A DNA stretch of 64,000 bases from an uncultured Aquimarina sp. (GCA_947496555.1 CANMDH010000005.1:62001-126000); one strand, 5' to 3'. Shown: positions 52,591-63,583, numbered from the stretch's first letter. Notes: generated by a model from the letters alone, not told the origin. A program made the numbers and translations.

Positions 52591-54717
52591 ATGGCTAGAG
52601 ATTTAAAATATACTAGAAATATAGGAATTGCTGCGCATATTGACGCAGGAAAGACAACGACTACAGAGCGTATTCTTTATTATACCGGTGTAAGTCATAA
52701 GATAGGTGAGGTGCACGATGGTGCGGCTACCATGGACTGGATGGAGCAAGAGCAAGAACGTGGTATCACCATTACTTCTGCGGCAACAACCTGTGAGTGG
52801 AGTTTTCCAACAGAAAATGGTCAGCCTGTAGCTGATACTAAAGAATATCATTTTAATATTATTGATACTCCGGGTCACGTTGATTTTACGGTTGAAGTAA
52901 ACCGTTCTCTTCGTGTTCTTGATGGTTTAGTATTCTTGTTTAGTGCTGTTGATGGTGTAGAACCACAATCAGAAACTAACTGGAGACTTGCTGATAATTA
53001 TAAAGTTCCAAGAATAGGATTTGTAAATAAAATGGACCGTCAAGGCTCTAATTTTATGGAAGTATGCCAACAAGTTAAAGATATGTTAGGTTCTAATGCA
53101 GTACCTATTGTATTAAATATTGGTGACGAAGAAGATTTTAAGGGAATCGTTGATTTGGTTAAAAATCGTGCAATTGTATGGCATGAAGAAGGAATGGGAT
53201 CAACGTTTGATGTTGTTGATATTCCTGAAGATCTTAAAGAAGAAGCTAAAATACTTCGTGGTAAACTTATAGAAGAAGTTGCTGCGTATGATGAAGATCT
53301 TCTTGAAAAATTCATGGAAGATGAAGATTCGATTACAGAAGAAGAAGTGCATGCTGCGCTGAGAGCTGCTGTAATGGATATGAGTATCATTCCTATGATT
53401 TGCGGATCTGCATTTAAGAATAAAGGTGTTCAGTTTTTATTGGATGCTGTATGTCGCTACTTGCCTTCTCCAACAGATAAAGAAGGTATTGTTGGGGTGA
53501 ACCCAAATACAGATCAAGAAGAAATCCGTAAGCCAGACGTAAAAGAGCCTTTTGCCGCCTTAGCATTTAAAATTGCTACAGATCCTTTTGTTGGTCGTTT
53601 GGCATTTTTTAGAGCTTATTCGGGTCGTTTGGATGCCGGTTCTTATGTATTAAATAATCGTTCTGGTAAAAAAGAACGTATTTCTCGTATCTATCAAATG
53701 CATGCTAATAAGCAAAATGCTATTGAGTATATAGAGGCTGGGGATATTGGAGCTGCTGTTGGATTTAAATCCATCAAAACAGGTGATACACTTACAGATG
53801 AGAAGAGTCCTATAATTTTAGAATCTATGGATTTTCCTGATCCGGTAATTGGTATTGCGGTTGAACCAAAGACTAAGGCTGATGTTGATAAATTAGGGAT
53901 TGGTTTAGCAAAGTTGGCGGAAGAAGATCCTACATTTACAGTGCGTTCAGATGAGGCTTCAGGACAGACTATCATATCTGGAATGGGTGAGCTTCACTTA
54001 GATGTTATTGTAGATCGTTTAAAACGTGAGTTCAAAGTAGAAGTTAACCAGGGTCAGCCTCAGGTTGAATATAAAGAAGCTATTACTGCTGCTGCAGACC
54101 ATAGAGAAGTTTATAAGAAGCAGTCTGGTGGTCGTGGTAAATTTGCAGATATTGTATTTACTATTGAGCCTGCAGATGAAGGTCAGGTAGGACTTCAGTT
54201 TGAGTCTACCATTAAAGGTGGTAATGTTCCTAAAGAATTTATTCCTTCAATTGAAAAAGGATTCAAAATGGCTATGGTAAATGGCCCATTAGCAGGATAC
54301 GAAGTTGATGCTATGAAAGTAACATTGAAAGATGGGTCCTATCATGATGTGGATTCTGATCAGTTATCTTTCGAATTAGCTGCCAAATTAGGTTTTAAGA
54401 ATTCAGCAAAAGCTGCTAAAGCCGTGATTATGGAACCCATTATGAAACTAGAGGTTATTACTCCAGAAGAAAATATGGGTGATATCGTTGGTGATCTTAA
54501 CCGTCGTAGAGGACAAGTTAGTGATATGGGTGATCGCGCTGGTGCGAAAACTGTAAAAGCTACTGTTCCGCTTTCTGAAATGTTTGGATATGTAACAACA
54601 TTAAGAACACTATCTTCAGGTAGAGCAACGTCTACAATGGAATTTTCTCACTATGCTGAAACTCCTTCTAATATTTCAGAAGAAGTAATTGCAGCTGCAA
54701 AAGGAGTTAACGCTTAA
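52591..54717 (+). CDS. fusA: elongation factor G
   Basis: The 708-residue translational GTPase has G1 [12 protein letters not shown], the switch I/II segments [11 protein letters not shown] and [11 protein letters not shown], and G4 NKMD. Domains II-V follow, including [15 protein letters not shown] and the C-terminal [20 protein letters not shown] (in part). It drives translocation and ribosome recycling. There is no sign of a fusidic-acid-specific second copy; it is the str operon copy. Confidence 0.98.
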   Translation: MARDLKYTRNIGIAAHIDAGKTTTTERILYYTGVSHKIGEVHDGAATMDWMEQEQERGITITSAATTCEWSFPTENGQPVADTKEYHFNIIDTPGHVDFTVEVNRSLRVLDGLVFLFSAVDGVEPQSETNWRLADNYKVPRIGFVNKMDRQGSNFMEVCQQVKDMLGSNAVPIVLNIGDEEDFKGIVDLVKNRAIVWHEEGMGSTFDVVDIPEDLKEEAKILRGKLIEEVAAYDEDLLEKFMEDEDSITEEEVHAALRAAVMDMSIIPMICGSAFKNKGVQFLLDAVCRYLPSPTDKEGIVGVNPNTDQEEIRKPDVKEPFAALAFKIATDPFVGRLAFFRAYSGRLDAGSYVLNNRSGKKERISRIYQMHANKQNAIEYIEAGDIGAAVGFKSIKTGDTLTDEKSPIILESMDFPDPVIGIAVEPKTKADVDKLGIGLAKLAEEDPTFTVRSDEASGQTIISGMGELHLDVIVDRLKREFKVEVNQGQPQVEYKEAITAAADHREVYKKQSGGRGKFADIVFTIEPADEGQVGLQFESTIKGGNVPKEFIPSIEKGFKMAMVNGPLAGYEVDAMKVTLKDGSYHDVDSDQLSFELAAKLGFKNSAKAAKAVIMEPIMKLEVITPEENMGDIVGDLNRRRGQVSDMGDRAGAKTVKATVPLSEMFGYVTTLRTLSSGRATSTMEFSHYAETPSNISEEVIAAAKGVNA

Positions 54718-54728
54718 TTATTACAGAA

Positions 54729-55034
54729 ATGAGTCAAAAAATTAGAATAAAACTAAAATCTTACGATCATAATTTGGTAGACAAATCTGCTGAGAAAATC
54801 GTAAAGACGGTAAAGAGTACAGGAGCTGTAGTAACTGGGCCAATTCCTTTGCCAACACATAAGAAGATTTTTACAGTGCTTCGTTCTCCGCACGTAAACA
54901 AAAAATCCAGAGAGCAATTTCAATTAAGTTCTTATAAAAGACTTTTGGATATCTATAGCTCTTCTTCAAAAACAATTGATGCGTTGATGAAGCTTGAATT
55001 GCCAAGTGGTGTAGAAGTGGAGATCAAAGTGTGA
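54729..55034 (+). CDS. rpsJ: 30S ribosomal protein S10
   Basis: The 101-residue protein contains [36 protein letters not shown] (in part) and the C-terminal [11 protein letters not shown]. Besides its place in the 30S head it serves in transcription antitermination with NusB. It lies 11 nt after fusA, so the str and S10 operons appear joined. A 177-nt gap with RNA structures separates it from rplC. Confidence 0.98.
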   Translation: MSQKIRIKLKSYDHNLVDKSAEKIVKTVKSTGAVVTGPIPLPTHKKIFTVLRSPHVNKKSREQFQLSSYKRLLDIYSSSSKTIDALMKLELPSGVEVEIKV

Positions 55035-55042
55035 TGAAACAT

Positions 55043-55142
55043 GGGTGAGTGTTAACTCCCTATAAAATGTCTCGAGCTGCGTGCGAGAGAAAAACGGCAA
55101 AAATACATTTCAGGGTTGAAAGTATTTTGACCCTGTTTTTTT
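55043..55142 (+). promoter_or_regulatory. structured leader/attenuator between rpsJ and rplC
   Basis: Three hairpins can be drawn: GGGTGAGT with AACTCCC (55043-55060), TCTCG with CGAGA (55070-55088), and CAGGGT with ACCCTG (55111-55116 with 55130-55135). The last is followed by seven T (55136-55142), the form of an intrinsic terminator. TACATTTC (55104-55111) just before it is one base from a -7 box. The gap is the longest in the operon. Confidence 0.55.
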
Positions 55143-55211
55143 GCAAGAGAATAAAACATATTGAAAAGTAATTTTCAGTTGATAAATAAGTAATTAATAA
55201 ATAATTTAAAT

Positions 55212-55829
55212 ATGTCTGGGTTAATAGGAAAAAAGATCGGTATGACCAGCATTTTCGACGAGAATGGAAAGAATATTCCATGTACTGTGATCGAAGCTGG
55301 CCCGTGCGTGGTTACCCAAGTCAGAACTGAAGAGGTTGACGGTTATAAGGCTGTTCAATTAGGTTTCGATGACAAAGCAGACAAAAATGCTACTAAAGCG
55401 GCTTTAGGTCACTTTAAGAAAGCAGGAACTGTTGCTAAACGTAAAGTTGTCGAATTCAAAGGTTTTGAGGAGGAGTACAAATTAGGTGATACGGTAACAG
55501 TTGAGCATTTTGTAGAAGGAGAGTTTGTTGATGTTTCAGCAACTTCAAAAGGAAAAGGTTTTCAAGGGGTTGTTAAAAGACACAATTTTGCTGGTGTTGG
55601 GCAAGCAACTCATGGTCAACATAACCGTTTAAGAGCTCCTGGTTCTATAGGTGCTGCATCTTATCCTGCAAGAGTTTTCAAAGGAATGAAGATGGCAGGA
55701 AGAATGGGTGGAGATCAAATTAAAGTTCAAAACTTAAGAGTGTTAAAAGTAGTTCCTGAAAAGAATTTACTTGTTGTTAAAGGATGTGTTCCTGGACACA
55801 AAAATGCTTATGTAACTATTCAGAAGTAA
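55212..55829 (+). CDS. rplC: 50S ribosomal protein L3
   Basis: The 205-residue protein begins [19 protein letters not shown] and includes [20 protein letters not shown] (in part) and [13 protein letters not shown], the loop near the peptidyl-transferase centre where Gln is methylated in other bacteria. It assembles early on 23S rRNA. The stop shares one base with the rplD start (TAATG). Confidence 0.98.
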   Translation: MSGLIGKKIGMTSIFDENGKNIPCTVIEAGPCVVTQVRTEEVDGYKAVQLGFDDKADKNATKAALGHFKKAGTVAKRKVVEFKGFEEEYKLGDTVTVEHFVEGEFVDVSATSKGKGFQGVVKRHNFAGVGQATHGQHNRLRAPGSIGAASYPARVFKGMKMAGRMGGDQIKVQNLRVLKVVPEKNLLVVKGCVPGHKNAYVTIQK

Positions 55830-56458
55830 TGAAAGTAGCGGTAATTGATATTAACGGAAAAGAAACAGGAAGAAAGGCAGACCTTTCTGATGCTGTTTTT
55901 GGTATTGAGCCAAATAATCATGCTGTTTATCTTGATGTGAAACAATACTTGGCTAATCAGCGCCAAGGTACTCACAAAGCCAAGGAACGCGCAGAGATTG
56001 TTGGTAGTACAAGAAAGATAAAGAAACAAAAAGGAACTGGTACGGCCAGAGCTGGAAGTATTAAGTCTCCTATATTTAAAGGTGGTGGTAGAATCTTTGG
56101 TCCAAGACCACGTAACTACTCTTTTAAATTAAATAAGAACTTAAAGAGATTAGCACGTAAATCGGCGTTAAGCATTAAGGCAAATGACAAGGCTATTCAG
56201 GTTGTTGAGGATTTCACTTTTGAAGCTCCAAAAACTAAGAATTTTACTGCTATTTTGAAGTCTTTAGGACTTGAAAATAAAAAATCTTTGTTTGTGTTGG
56301 CTGAGTCAAATAAAAATGTATATTTGTCGTCACGCAATTTGAAGGGTTCGGAAGTTATAACTGCCTCAGAATTAAGTACTTACAAAATACTTAATGCTAA
56401 TAGTGTTATACTTTTGGAAGGTTCTTTGAAAGGAATTGAAACGAATTTAAGTAAATAG
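55829..56458 (+). CDS. rplD: 50S ribosomal protein L4
   Basis: The protein is 209 residues from the ATG at 55829, which overlaps the rplC stop by one base. An in-frame ATG at 55784 lies inside rplC and adds a non-homologous head. Features are [18 protein letters not shown] and the exit-tunnel loop [20 protein letters not shown] (in part). In E. coli L4 represses the S10 operon; a comparable role here is unproved. Confidence 0.97.
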   Translation: MKVAVIDINGKETGRKADLSDAVFGIEPNNHAVYLDVKQYLANQRQGTHKAKERAEIVGSTRKIKKQKGTGTARAGSIKSPIFKGGGRIFGPRPRNYSFKLNKNLKRLARKSALSIKANDKAIQVVEDFTFEAPKTKNFTAILKSLGLENKKSLFVLAESNKNVYLSSRNLKGSEVITASELSTYKILNANSVILLEGSLKGIETNLSK

Positions 56459-56463
56459 AAGCC

Positions 56464-56754
56464 ATGAGTATCTTAATAAAACCTATTATTACGGAAAAGG
56501 CTACTGCTGATAGTGAGGTATTTAACCGCTATGGTTTTGTAGTAGATAAGAAAGCGAATAAGGTAGAGATCAAAAAAGCAGTTGAGTCTGCTTATGGTGT
56601 TTCTGTTACTAAAGTTCGCACAATAAATGTTCGCCCAGATCGTAAAACTCGTTATACAAAAACGGGAATGATTACTGGTAAAACAACTGCTTATAAGAAA
56701 GCAATTGTACAGGTGGCGGAAGGTGAAGTAATTGATTTATATAGTAATCTTTAA
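56464..56754 (+). CDS. rplW: 50S ribosomal protein L23
   Basis: The 96-residue protein contains ILIKPIITEKATADSE, KKANKVEIKKAVESAYGVSV (in part) and KKAIVQVAEG. It lies at the tunnel exit and offers the docking site for trigger factor and SRP. It is 5 nt after rplD and 9 nt before rplB. Confidence 0.98.
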   Translation: MSILIKPIITEKATADSEVFNRYGFVVDKKANKVEIKKAVESAYGVSVTKVRTINVRPDRKTRYTKTGMITGKTTAYKKAIVQVAEGEVIDLYSNL

Positions 56755-56763
56755 GACTAAAAA

Positions 56764-57588
56764 ATGTCAGTAAGAAAATTAAAGCCAATTACCCCAGGTC
56801 AGCGTTTTAGAGTAGTAAATGGATTTGACGCAATTACTACTGATAAGCCGGAGAAAAGTTTATTAGCTCCGAAAAAAAGAACTGGAGGTAGAAACAGTCA
56901 AGGAAAAATGACTATGCGCTATAAAGGTGGTGGTCATAAAAGAAGGTATCGTATCATTGATTTTAAACGTGATAAGCAAGGAATCCCTGCTACCGTTGCT
57001 ACAATAGAATATGATCCAAATAGAACTGCATTCATTGCACTTGTAAATTACCAAGATGGTGAAAAACGTTATGTAATCGCACAAAACGGTTTACAAGTAG
57101 GTCAGAATATCGTTTCAGGTAACAATGTGGCTCCAGAAATTGGAAACGCAATGCCATTAAGTGATATCCCATTAGGTACAATCATTTCTTGTATAGAATT
57201 ACGTCCAGGTCAAGGTGCTGTAATGGCACGTAGTGCCGGATCATTTGCTCAGCTTATGGCTAGAGATGGTAAGTTTGCTACGGTAAAGTTACCTTCTGGT
57301 GAGGTAAGACTGATCTTGGTTAATTGTATGGCTACCATTGGTGCTATATCCAATAGTGATCACCAGTTGATCGTTGGAGGTAAAGCGGGTAGAACAAGAT
57401 GGCTAGGTCGTCGTCCTCGTACAAGACCAGTAGCAATGAACCCGGTTGATCATCCAATGGGTGGTGGTGAAGGTCGTTCTTCTGGAGGTCATCCACGTTC
57501 TAGAAAAGGTCTTCCTGCAAAAGGATACAGAACCCGCTCTAAGACGAAAGCGAGTAATAAGTATATTGTAGAACGTAGAAAGAAATAA
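56764..57588 (+). CDS. rplB: 50S ribosomal protein L2
   Basis: The 274-residue protein starts [17 protein letters not shown] and has [20 protein letters not shown] (in part) and the C-terminal loop [19 protein letters not shown], whose His is near the peptidyl-transferase centre. It is needed for subunit joining. Confidence 0.98.
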   Translation: MSVRKLKPITPGQRFRVVNGFDAITTDKPEKSLLAPKKRTGGRNSQGKMTMRYKGGGHKRRYRIIDFKRDKQGIPATVATIEYDPNRTAFIALVNYQDGEKRYVIAQNGLQVGQNIVSGNNVAPEIGNAMPLSDIPLGTIISCIELRPGQGAVMARSAGSFAQLMARDGKFATVKLPSGEVRLILVNCMATIGAISNSDHQLIVGGKAGRTRWLGRRPRTRPVAMNPVDHPMGGGEGRSSGGHPRSRKGLPAKGYRTRSKTKASNKYIVERRKK

Positions 57589-57595
57589 ATAAGAT

Positions 57596-57874
57596 ATGGC
57601 ACGTTCATTAAAAAAAGGACCTTACGTTCACTATAAGTTAGAGAAAAAAGTAGCTGCAAATGTAGAAGCTAACAAAAAGTCTGTTATCAAGACTTGGTCT
57701 AGAGCATCTATGATTACTCCTGACTTTGTAGGGCAAACAATTGCAGTTCATAATGGTCGCCAATTTGTTCCTGTGTATATCACAGAGAATATGGTGGGTC
57801 ATAAATTAGGAGAATTTTCGCCAACGCGTTCGTTTAGAGGACACGCTGGTGCTAAAAATAAAGGTAAAAAATAA
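57596..57874 (+). CDS. rpsS: 30S ribosomal protein S19
   Basis: The 92-residue protein begins [19 protein letters not shown] and has [22 protein letters not shown] (in part) and [14 protein letters not shown]. It binds in the 30S head with S13. It sits 7 nt after rplB. Confidence 0.98.
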   Translation: MARSLKKGPYVHYKLEKKVAANVEANKKSVIKTWSRASMITPDFVGQTIAVHNGRQFVPVYITENMVGHKLGEFSPTRSFRGHAGAKNKGKK

Positions 57875-57882
57875 TTTAAGTC

Positions 57883-58290
57883 ATGGGAGTTCGTAAAAGA
57901 GAAATGGCAGAAAGAATTAAGGAAGAGAAAAAGCAACTTGCTTTTGCTAAACTTAATAACTGTCCTACATCACCTCGCAAGATGCGTTTAGTAGCGGATT
58001 TGATTCGTGGTGAAAAAATTGAAAAGGCGCTTCATATTCTTAGATTTAATCCTAAAGAAGCATCACGTCGTTTAGAGAAGCTATTGTTATCTGCAATAGC
58101 AAACTGGCAGGCGAAAAATGAAGACGCTAGCATTGAAGATGCAGATCTTTTTGTAAAGGAGATTCGTGTAGATGGGGGAAGTATGTTGAAAAGACTACGT
58201 CCTGCTCCACAAGGCCGCGCACATAGAATAAGAAAACGCTCTAATCACGTAACGATCGTGGTTGCAGCAAACAATAATACACAAAGCTAA
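57883..58290 (+). CDS. rplV: 50S ribosomal protein L22
   Basis: The 135-residue protein has a charged N-terminal extension ([16 protein letters not shown]) before the usual core [19 protein letters not shown] (in part). The tunnel loop is [20 protein letters not shown] (in part). The extension makes it about 20 residues longer than the E. coli protein; an internal ATG at 57904 is a possible alternative start. Confidence 0.96.
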   Translation: MGVRKREMAERIKEEKKQLAFAKLNNCPTSPRKMRLVADLIRGEKIEKALHILRFNPKEASRRLEKLLLSAIANWQAKNEDASIEDADLFVKEIRVDGGSMLKRLRPAPQGRAHRIRKRSNHVTIVVAANNNTQS

Positions 58291-58298
58291 TATAAACT

Positions 58299-59021
58299 AT
58301 GGGACAGAAGACAAATCCAATCGGAAATCGCCTTGGTATAATCAGAGGATGGGAATCCAACTGGTACGGCGGTAATGACTACGGTGACAAACTTGCCGAA
58401 GACGATAAGATTAGAAAGTATGTACACGCACGTTTATCAAAAGCTAGTGTATCTAGGGTGATTATTGAGCGTACGCTTAAACTTGTAACCGTTACTATCA
58501 CTACTGCTAGACCTGGTATCATTATCGGAAAAGGTGGTCAAGAGGTAGACAAGTTAAAAGAAGAGCTTAAGAAAATTACCGAAAAGGAAGTTCAGATCAA
58601 TATTTTTGAAATCAAAAGACCAGAGCTTGATGCGTTTTTAGTAGGATCTAGCGTAGCTAGACAAATTGAAAGTCGTATTTCGTATCGTCGTGCTATCAAG
58701 ATGGCTATTGCGGCTGCAATGAGAATGAATGCAGAGGGTATCAAAATCCAGATTTCAGGACGTTTGAATGGTGCAGAGATGGCACGTTCAGAATCGTATA
58801 AAGAAGGTCGTATTCCTTTATCAACATTTAGAGCTGACATCGATTATGCTTTAGTAGAAGCTCATACTACCTATGGTAGATTGGGTGTGAAAGTATGGAT
58901 CATGAAAGGCGAAGTATATGGTAAAAGAGAACTTTCTCCTTTAGTTGGTTTATCCAAGAAACAAGGAAAAGGTGACAGAGGTGGACGAAGTGGTGGAAAT
59001 AAATCACGTCGTAGAAAGTAA
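58299..59021 (+). CDS. rpsC: 30S ribosomal protein S3
   Basis: The 240-residue protein begins [18 protein letters not shown], has the KH domain loop [10 protein letters not shown], and the C-terminal domain [20 protein letters not shown] (in part). A Gly/Lys/Arg-rich tail follows. It lines the mRNA entry channel. Confidence 0.98.
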   Translation: MGQKTNPIGNRLGIIRGWESNWYGGNDYGDKLAEDDKIRKYVHARLSKASVSRVIIERTLKLVTVTITTARPGIIIGKGGQEVDKLKEELKKITEKEVQINIFEIKRPELDAFLVGSSVARQIESRISYRRAIKMAIAAAMRMNAEGIKIQISGRLNGAEMARSESYKEGRIPLSTFRADIDYALVEAHTTYGRLGVKVWIMKGEVYGKRELSPLVGLSKKQGKGDRGGRSGGNKSRRRK

Positions 59022-59041
59022 TTTTTTAAAGTAAATTAACA

Positions 59042-59461
59042 ATGTTACAGCCTAAAAGAACAAAATTCCGTAAGCAACAAAAAGGACGTATGAAAGGTCT
59101 TTCTCAAAGAGGACACACCCTTTCAAACGGTACTTTCGGAATTAAATCATTGGATTCAAGTTTTGTTACTGCTAGACAAATAGAAGCAGCTCGTATTTCT
59201 GCTACTCGTTATATGAAAAGAGAAGGGTCTCTGTGGATTAAAATTTTCCCAGACAAGCCTATTACAAAGAAACCTCTTGAAGTACGTATGGGTAAAGGAA
59301 AAGGTGCTGTAGAATACTGGGCAGCAGTAGTAAAACCAGGAAGAATATTATTTGAAATCAGTGGCGTGCCTTATGACGTTGCAAAAGAAGCATTGCGTCT
59401 GGCAGCACAGAAACTTCCTGTAAGAACTAAGTTTATTGTATCAAGAACCTATCAAGGTTAA
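59042..59461 (+). CDS. rplP: 50S ribosomal protein L16
   Basis: The 139-residue protein begins [19 protein letters not shown] and contains [21 protein letters not shown] (in part) and [17 protein letters not shown]. It contacts the A-site tRNA region. Confidence 0.98.
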   Translation: MLQPKRTKFRKQQKGRMKGLSQRGHTLSNGTFGIKSLDSSFVTARQIEAARISATRYMKREGSLWIKIFPDKPITKKPLEVRMGKGKGAVEYWAAVVKPGRILFEISGVPYDVAKEALRLAAQKLPVRTKFIVSRTYQG

Positions 59462-59475
59462 ATTCGAAAGAGACT

Positions 59476-59670
59476 ATGAAACAATCGCAAGTAAAAGAAT
59501 CGTCTACAGCTGAATTACAAGAGGAACTTAGTAAAACTCAAAAAGAATATTCAGATTTAAGAATGGCTCACGCTATGTCTCCATTAGAAAATCCTTTACA
59601 ATTACGTAAAGTAAGAAGATCTATTGCAAGAATGGCTACAGAGCTAACAAAAAGAGAATTAAACGGTTAA
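59476..59670 (+). CDS. rpmC: 50S ribosomal protein L29
   Basis: The 64-residue helical protein has the usual TAELQEELSKTQKEYSDLRM (in part) and RKVRRSIARMATELTKRE. It lies at the tunnel exit beside L23. It is 14 nt after rplP. Confidence 0.97.
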   Translation: MKQSQVKESSTAELQEELSKTQKEYSDLRMAHAMSPLENPLQLRKVRRSIARMATELTKRELNG

Positions 59671-59682
59671 TTCTGCTGAAAG

Positions 59683-59940
59683 ATGGAAAAAAGAAACTTA
59701 AGAAAAGAACGTATAGGAGTTGTTACTAGTAACAAAATGCAGAAATCAATCGTGGTTGCTGAAGTTAAAAAAGTAAAACACCCTATGTATGGAAAGTTCG
59801 TGTTAAAAACGAAAAAATACGTTGCACACGACGAGAAAAATGACTGCAATATTGGTGATACCGTAAAGATCATGGAAACAAGACCTATGAGTAGAACCAA
59901 ATGCTGGAGATTAGTAGAAGTAATTGAAAGAGCGAAGTAA
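59683..59940 (+). CDS. rpsQ: 30S ribosomal protein S17
   Basis: The 85-residue OB-fold protein contains [20 protein letters not shown] and [20 protein letters not shown] (in part), with [20 protein letters not shown] near the end (in part). It is 12 nt after rpmC and 2 nt before rplN. Confidence 0.98.
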   Translation: MEKRNLRKERIGVVTSNKMQKSIVVAEVKKVKHPMYGKFVLKTKKYVAHDEKNDCNIGDTVKIMETRPMSRTKCWRLVEVIERAK

Positions 59941-59942
59941 TT

Positions 59943-60311
59943 ATGGTACAACAAGAGTCTAGATTAAAGGTAGCCGATAACACAGGGGCTAAAGAAGTTT
60001 TAGCAATTCGTGTTTTAGGTGGTACAGGAAGAAGATACGCCTCTGTAGGAGACAAGATCGTTGTCAGTGTAAAAGAAGCAACTCCAAATGGAAGTATTAA
60101 AAAAGGAGCGGTTTCAACTGCAGTTGTAGTTCGTACTAAGAAAGAAGTGCGCAGGCCAGATGGTTCTTATATTCGTTTCGATGATAATGCATGTGTTTTA
60201 TTAAACCCTGCTGGCGAAATGAGAGGAACTCGTGTTTTTGGTCCTGTTGCAAGAGAACTTCGTGATAAGCAATTCATGAAGATTGTTTCACTAGCGCCAG
60301 AAGTGCTTTAA
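59943..60311 (+). CDS. rplN: 50S ribosomal protein L14
   Basis: The 122-residue protein begins [19 protein letters not shown] and has [17 protein letters not shown] and the C-terminal [25 protein letters not shown] (in part). It forms part of an intersubunit bridge. It is the first gene of the classical spc operon, though the spacing here (2 nt) shows no break from the S10 group. Confidence 0.98.
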   Translation: MVQQESRLKVADNTGAKEVLAIRVLGGTGRRYASVGDKIVVSVKEATPNGSIKKGAVSTAVVVRTKKEVRRPDGSYIRFDDNACVLLNPAGEMRGTRVFGPVARELRDKQFMKIVSLAPEVL

Positions 60312-60324
60312 AACATTTGAAAAG

Positions 60325-60636
60325 ATGACAAAGCTAAAAATTAAATCAGGAGATACAGTACGTGTTATTGCTGGAGACAATAAAGGTCAAGAGGGTATAG
60401 TACAAAAAGTATTGAAAGATAAAAACAAGGCGATTGTAGAAGGTGTGAACTTAGTTTCTAAGCACCAGAAGCCTAGTGCTGCTAATCCACAAGGTGGAAT
60501 TGTAAAGCAAGAAGCATCTATTCATATTTCTAACTTATCATTGTTAACCTCTAAAGGGGAAACTACCAGAGTTGGATATAGAATAGAAGGAGATAAGAAA
60601 GTGAGATTTGCTAAAAAATCTAATGAAGTAATATAG
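60325..60636 (+). CDS. rplX: 50S ribosomal protein L24
   Basis: The 103-residue KOW-domain protein has [20 protein letters not shown] and [21 protein letters not shown] (in part). It starts assembly of the 50S subunit. It is 2 nt before rplE. Confidence 0.98.
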   Translation: MTKLKIKSGDTVRVIAGDNKGQEGIVQKVLKDKNKAIVEGVNLVSKHQKPSAANPQGGIVKQEASIHISNLSLLTSKGETTRVGYRIEGDKKVRFAKKSNEVI

Positions 60637-60638
60637 TT

Positions 60639-61190
60639 ATGGCTTATATCCCAAGATTAAAACAAGAGTACAAAGACAGAGTAGTGTCTGCTCTTACAGA
60701 AGAATTCAGCTATGATAATGTAATGCAAGTGCCAAAGCTTAAAAAAATTGTTTTAAGTAGAGGTGTTGGAGCAGCGGTAGCTGATAAGAAGTTGATTGAC
60801 TACGCGGTAGATGAATTAACAACAATCACTGGTCAAAAAGCTGTAGCAACAATATCTAAAAAGGATGTTGCTTCTTTCAAATTACGTAAAGGAATGCCAA
60901 TTGGAGCTAAGGTTACGTTACGAGGAGAGAGAATGTACGAATTTTTGGATCGTTTAATTACTTCAGCTTTACCACGTGTAAGAGACTTCAATGGAATTAA
61001 AGCTACTGGTTTTGACGGTAGAGGTAACTATTCTTTAGGAATTTTAGAACAGATTATCTTCCCAGAAATTGATATCGATAAGGTAAATAAAATTTCAGGA
61101 ATGAACATCACGTTCGAAACTTCTGCGAAGACTGATAAAGAAGCAAAATCATTGTTAACCGAACTAGGATTACCTTTTAAAAAGAATTAA
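60639..61190 (+). CDS. rplE: 50S ribosomal protein L5
   Basis: The 183-residue protein contains [39 protein letters not shown] (in part) and [19 protein letters not shown]. It binds 5S rRNA. It overlaps nothing and lies 2 nt before rpsN. Confidence 0.98.
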   Translation: MAYIPRLKQEYKDRVVSALTEEFSYDNVMQVPKLKKIVLSRGVGAAVADKKLIDYAVDELTTITGQKAVATISKKDVASFKLRKGMPIGAKVTLRGERMYEFLDRLITSALPRVRDFNGIKATGFDGRGNYSLGILEQIIFPEIDIDKVNKISGMNITFETSAKTDKEAKSLLTELGLPFKKN

Positions 61191-61192
61191 TT

Positions 61193-61462
61193 ATGGCTAA
61201 AGAATCAATGAAAGCCCGTGAGGTGAAGAGAGCAAAAACTGTAGCTAAATATGCTGAAAAACGTAAAGCTTTAAAAGAAGCAGGAGATTATGAAGCATTA
61301 CAAAAGTTGCCAAAAAATGCGTCTCCGATCCGTATGCATAATCGTTGTAAGTTAACAGGAAGACCAAAAGGTTATATACGTCAATTTGGAATTTCTCGTG
61401 TAACTTTCAGAGAGATGGCTAATAAAGGATTAATTCCAGGGGTAACCAAAGCTAGTTGGTAA
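61193..61462 (+). CDS. rpsN: 30S ribosomal protein S14, zinc-free form
   Basis: The 89-residue protein is the longer type without the CxxC pairs of the zinc form. It ends with [20 protein letters not shown] (in part) and [18 protein letters not shown] 68-nt gap with a hairpin follows before rpsH. Confidence 0.98.
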   Translation: MAKESMKAREVKRAKTVAKYAEKRKALKEAGDYEALQKLPKNASPIRMHNRCKLTGRPKGYIRQFGISRVTFREMANKGLIPGVTKASW

Positions 61463-61479
61463 TAATAAAGTAAATTAAT

Positions 61480-61517
61480 TGGTATAAGGTTCAACCAAAA
61501 ATTGAAAACCAATACCA
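61480..61517 (+). promoter_or_regulatory. conserved-looking hairpin between rpsN and rpsH
   Basis: TGGTAT (61480-61485) pairs with ATACCA (61512-61517), then GGTT (61488-61491) pairs with AACC (61507-61510), then CAA (61492-61494) can pair with TTG (61502-61504), with small bulges between. It ends 13 nt before the rpsH start. No T-run follows, so it is not a terminator. It may be a protein-binding or processing site; S8 control of the spc operon is known in E. coli, but at a different position. Confidence 0.45.
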
Positions 61518-61530
61518 TAAACTATAAACA

Positions 61531-61929
61531 ATGAATACAGATCCTATTGCAGATTATTTAACCAGAATTCGTAATGCAAACAGTGCTCAGCATAGAGTTG
61601 TTGAGATCCCAGCATCAAAGGTTAAAAAAGAGATCACTAAAATATTATTCGATCAAGGATATATTTTAAGTTATAAGTTTGAAGATAATACTACTCAAGG
61701 TACTATCAAGATAGCACTGAAATACAATAAGATGACCAAAGAACCTGTAATAAAAGAATTACAGAGAATCAGTAAACCTGGTCTTCGTAAGTATGCTGGA
61801 GCTAGTGATATACCAAGAATTCTTAATGGCTTAGGTATCGCAATCGTGTCAACTTCTCATGGAGTAATGACCGGTAAACGAGCAAAACAAGAGAATGTTG
61901 GTGGAGAGGTACTTTGTTACGTATATTAA
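61531..61929 (+). CDS. rpsH: 30S ribosomal protein S8
   Basis: The 132-residue protein begins [20 protein letters not shown] and has the RNA-binding C-terminal [20 protein letters not shown] (in part). It binds 16S rRNA in the platform and in E. coli represses the spc operon. Confidence 0.98.
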   Translation: MNTDPIADYLTRIRNANSAQHRVVEIPASKVKKEITKILFDQGYILSYKFEDNTTQGTIKIALKYNKMTKEPVIKELQRISKPGLRKYAGASDIPRILNGLGIAIVSTSHGVMTGKRAKQENVGGEVLCYVY

Positions 61930-61950
61930 CAGTATAAAAGACAAAAAGAA

Positions 61951-62493
61951 ATGTCAAGAATAGGAAAAAATCCAGTAACTATTCCGTCTGGTGTCACTGT
62001 AGAAGTGACAGGTAATGTTGTTACTGTTAAAGGAAAATTAGGAGAGCTTTCTCAAGAGATTGACAGTATTGCTGTGAAGGTTGAAGAAGGACAAGTGGTT
62101 CTAGAAAGACCAAGCGAAGCCAAAGATCATAAAGCAAAACACGGTTTATACAGAGCTTTGATCAATAATATGGTTATTGGTGTTTCTGAAGGTTTTACCA
62201 AAGAGTTAGAATTAGTAGGAGTTGGATACAGAGCTTCTAACCAAGGTCAAAAATTAGATTTGGCTTTAGGATTCTCTCACAGTATAGTTATGGACCTTGC
62301 TCCAGAAGTGAAGGTTGAAACTATTTCTGAAAAAGGTAAAAACCCTATTGTAAAATTAACTTCTCATGACAAACAACTGGTAGGACAGATAGCAGCTAAG
62401 ATTAGAGGCTTCCGTAAGCCAGAACCTTACAAAGGGAAGGGAATTAAATTCGTAGGAGAACAATTAAGAAGAAAAGCAGGTAAATCTGCATAA
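61951..62493 (+). CDS. rplF: 50S ribosomal protein L6
   Basis: The 180-residue protein begins [19 protein letters not shown] and has [20 protein letters not shown] (in part) and the C-terminal [26 protein letters not shown] (in part). It lies near the factor-binding site. Confidence 0.98.
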   Translation: MSRIGKNPVTIPSGVTVEVTGNVVTVKGKLGELSQEIDSIAVKVEEGQVVLERPSEAKDHKAKHGLYRALINNMVIGVSEGFTKELELVGVGYRASNQGQKLDLALGFSHSIVMDLAPEVKVETISEKGKNPIVKLTSHDKQLVGQIAAKIRGFRKPEPYKGKGIKFVGEQLRRKAGKSA

Positions 62494-62504
62494 TAACTAA
62501 CGTT

Positions 62505-62861
62505 ATGGCATTCTCAAAAGAATCAAGAAGATTAAAAATAAGAAAGCGAATCCGCGGTAGAGTAAGCGGAACAGAACAACGTCCTAGATTATCTGTTTTT
62601 AGAAGTAATAAAGAAATCTATGCTCAAATCATAGATGACGTAACTGGTAAGACTATCAGTTCGGCTTCTTCAAGAGATAAAGACATTGCTTCGGCATCTG
62701 GAAATAAAATTGAAATAGCAAACTTGGTTGGAAAAGCACTTGCTGAAAAAGCTAAGAAAGCTGGAGTTGAAACAGTATCTTTTGATAGAGGAGGATATTT
62801 GTATCACGGTAGAGTAAAATCATTAGCTGAAGGAGCTAGAGAAGCAGGACTTAAATTCTAA
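62505..62861 (+). CDS. rplR: 50S ribosomal protein L18
   Basis: The 118-residue protein contains [21 protein letters not shown] (in part), [17 protein letters not shown] and [20 protein letters not shown]. It carries 5S rRNA to the ribosome together with L5. Confidence 0.98.
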   Translation: MAFSKESRRLKIRKRIRGRVSGTEQRPRLSVFRSNKEIYAQIIDDVTGKTISSASSRDKDIASASGNKIEIANLVGKALAEKAKKAGVETVSFDRGGYLYHGRVKSLAEGAREAGLKF

Positions 62862-62867
62862 GAAATT

Positions 62868-63392
62868 ATGTATCAAAAATATAAAAACGCAGAATTAGTA
62901 AAACCAAGTGGACTTGAGCTTAAAGACCGTTTAGTTGGTGTTCAACGTGTTACTAAGGTAACTAAAGGTGGTAGAGCATTTGGATTCTCTGCAATTGTTG
63001 TTGTAGGAGATGAAAATGGTGTTGTAGGTCATGGTTTAGGTAAGTCTAAGGAAGTTGCAGAAGCTATTGCTAAAGCGGTAGAAGATGCAAAAAAGAATTT
63101 AGTTCGTATACCTTTGCATAAAGGAACATTACCTCATGAGCAAAAAGGTAAATATGGGGGAGCTAGAGTGTTATTAATGCCTGCAGCAACAGGTACCGGA
63201 GTTATCGCTGGTGGTGCAATTCGTGCGGTATTAGAAGCAGTAGGAGTACACGACGTACTTTCTAAGAATCAAGGATCGTCTAACCCACACAATGTGGTGA
63301 AAGCAACATTTGATGCTTTGTTACAATTGCGAAGTGCGCAACAAGTAGCTGCTCAGCGTGGTGTTTCACTTGAAAAAGTGTTTAAAGGATAA
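62868..63392 (+). CDS. rpsE: 30S ribosomal protein S5
   Basis: The 174-residue protein has [21 protein letters not shown] (in part), [19 protein letters not shown] and [20 protein letters not shown]. It takes part in decoding accuracy. It is 6 nt after rplR. Confidence 0.98.
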   Translation: MYQKYKNAELVKPSGLELKDRLVGVQRVTKVTKGGRAFGFSAIVVVGDENGVVGHGLGKSKEVAEAIAKAVEDAKKNLVRIPLHKGTLPHEQKGKYGGARVLLMPAATGTGVIAGGAIRAVLEAVGVHDVLSKNQGSSNPHNVVKATFDALLQLRSAQQVAAQRGVSLEKVFKG

Positions 63393-63403
63393 ATAAAGGA
63401 ACG

Positions 63404-63583
63404 ATGGCAAAGATTAAAATTACTAAAGTAAAAAGTGCAATTAATCGCACTCAAAGACAAAAGAGAACCCTAGAGGCTCTAGGTCTTAAAAAGATCGGCC
63501 AGGTTGTGGAGCATGATAATACTCCTAATATCCTTGGGATGGTAAATAAAGTTAAACATTTAGTTTCGGTTGAAACAAAATAA
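63404..63583 (+). CDS. rpmD: 50S ribosomal protein L30
   Basis: A short frame of 59 codons begins MAKIKITKVKSAINRTQRQK and ends in VNKVKHLVSVETK. It has the L30 core TLEALGLKKIGQVVEHDNTP and the usual length of about 60 residues. The position between rpsE (11 nt before) and rplO (9 nt after) is the standard spc order. Confidence 0.96.
   Translation: MAKIKITKVKSAINRTQRQKRTLEALGLKKIGQVVEHDNTPNILGMVNKVKHLVSVETK

Noticed and set aside
55784-55828. Upstream ATG for rplD that adds 15 residues
   Set aside because: The extension reads an alternate frame of the rplC end and has no counterpart in L4 proteins; the ATG at 55829 in the TAATG overlap fits the family.
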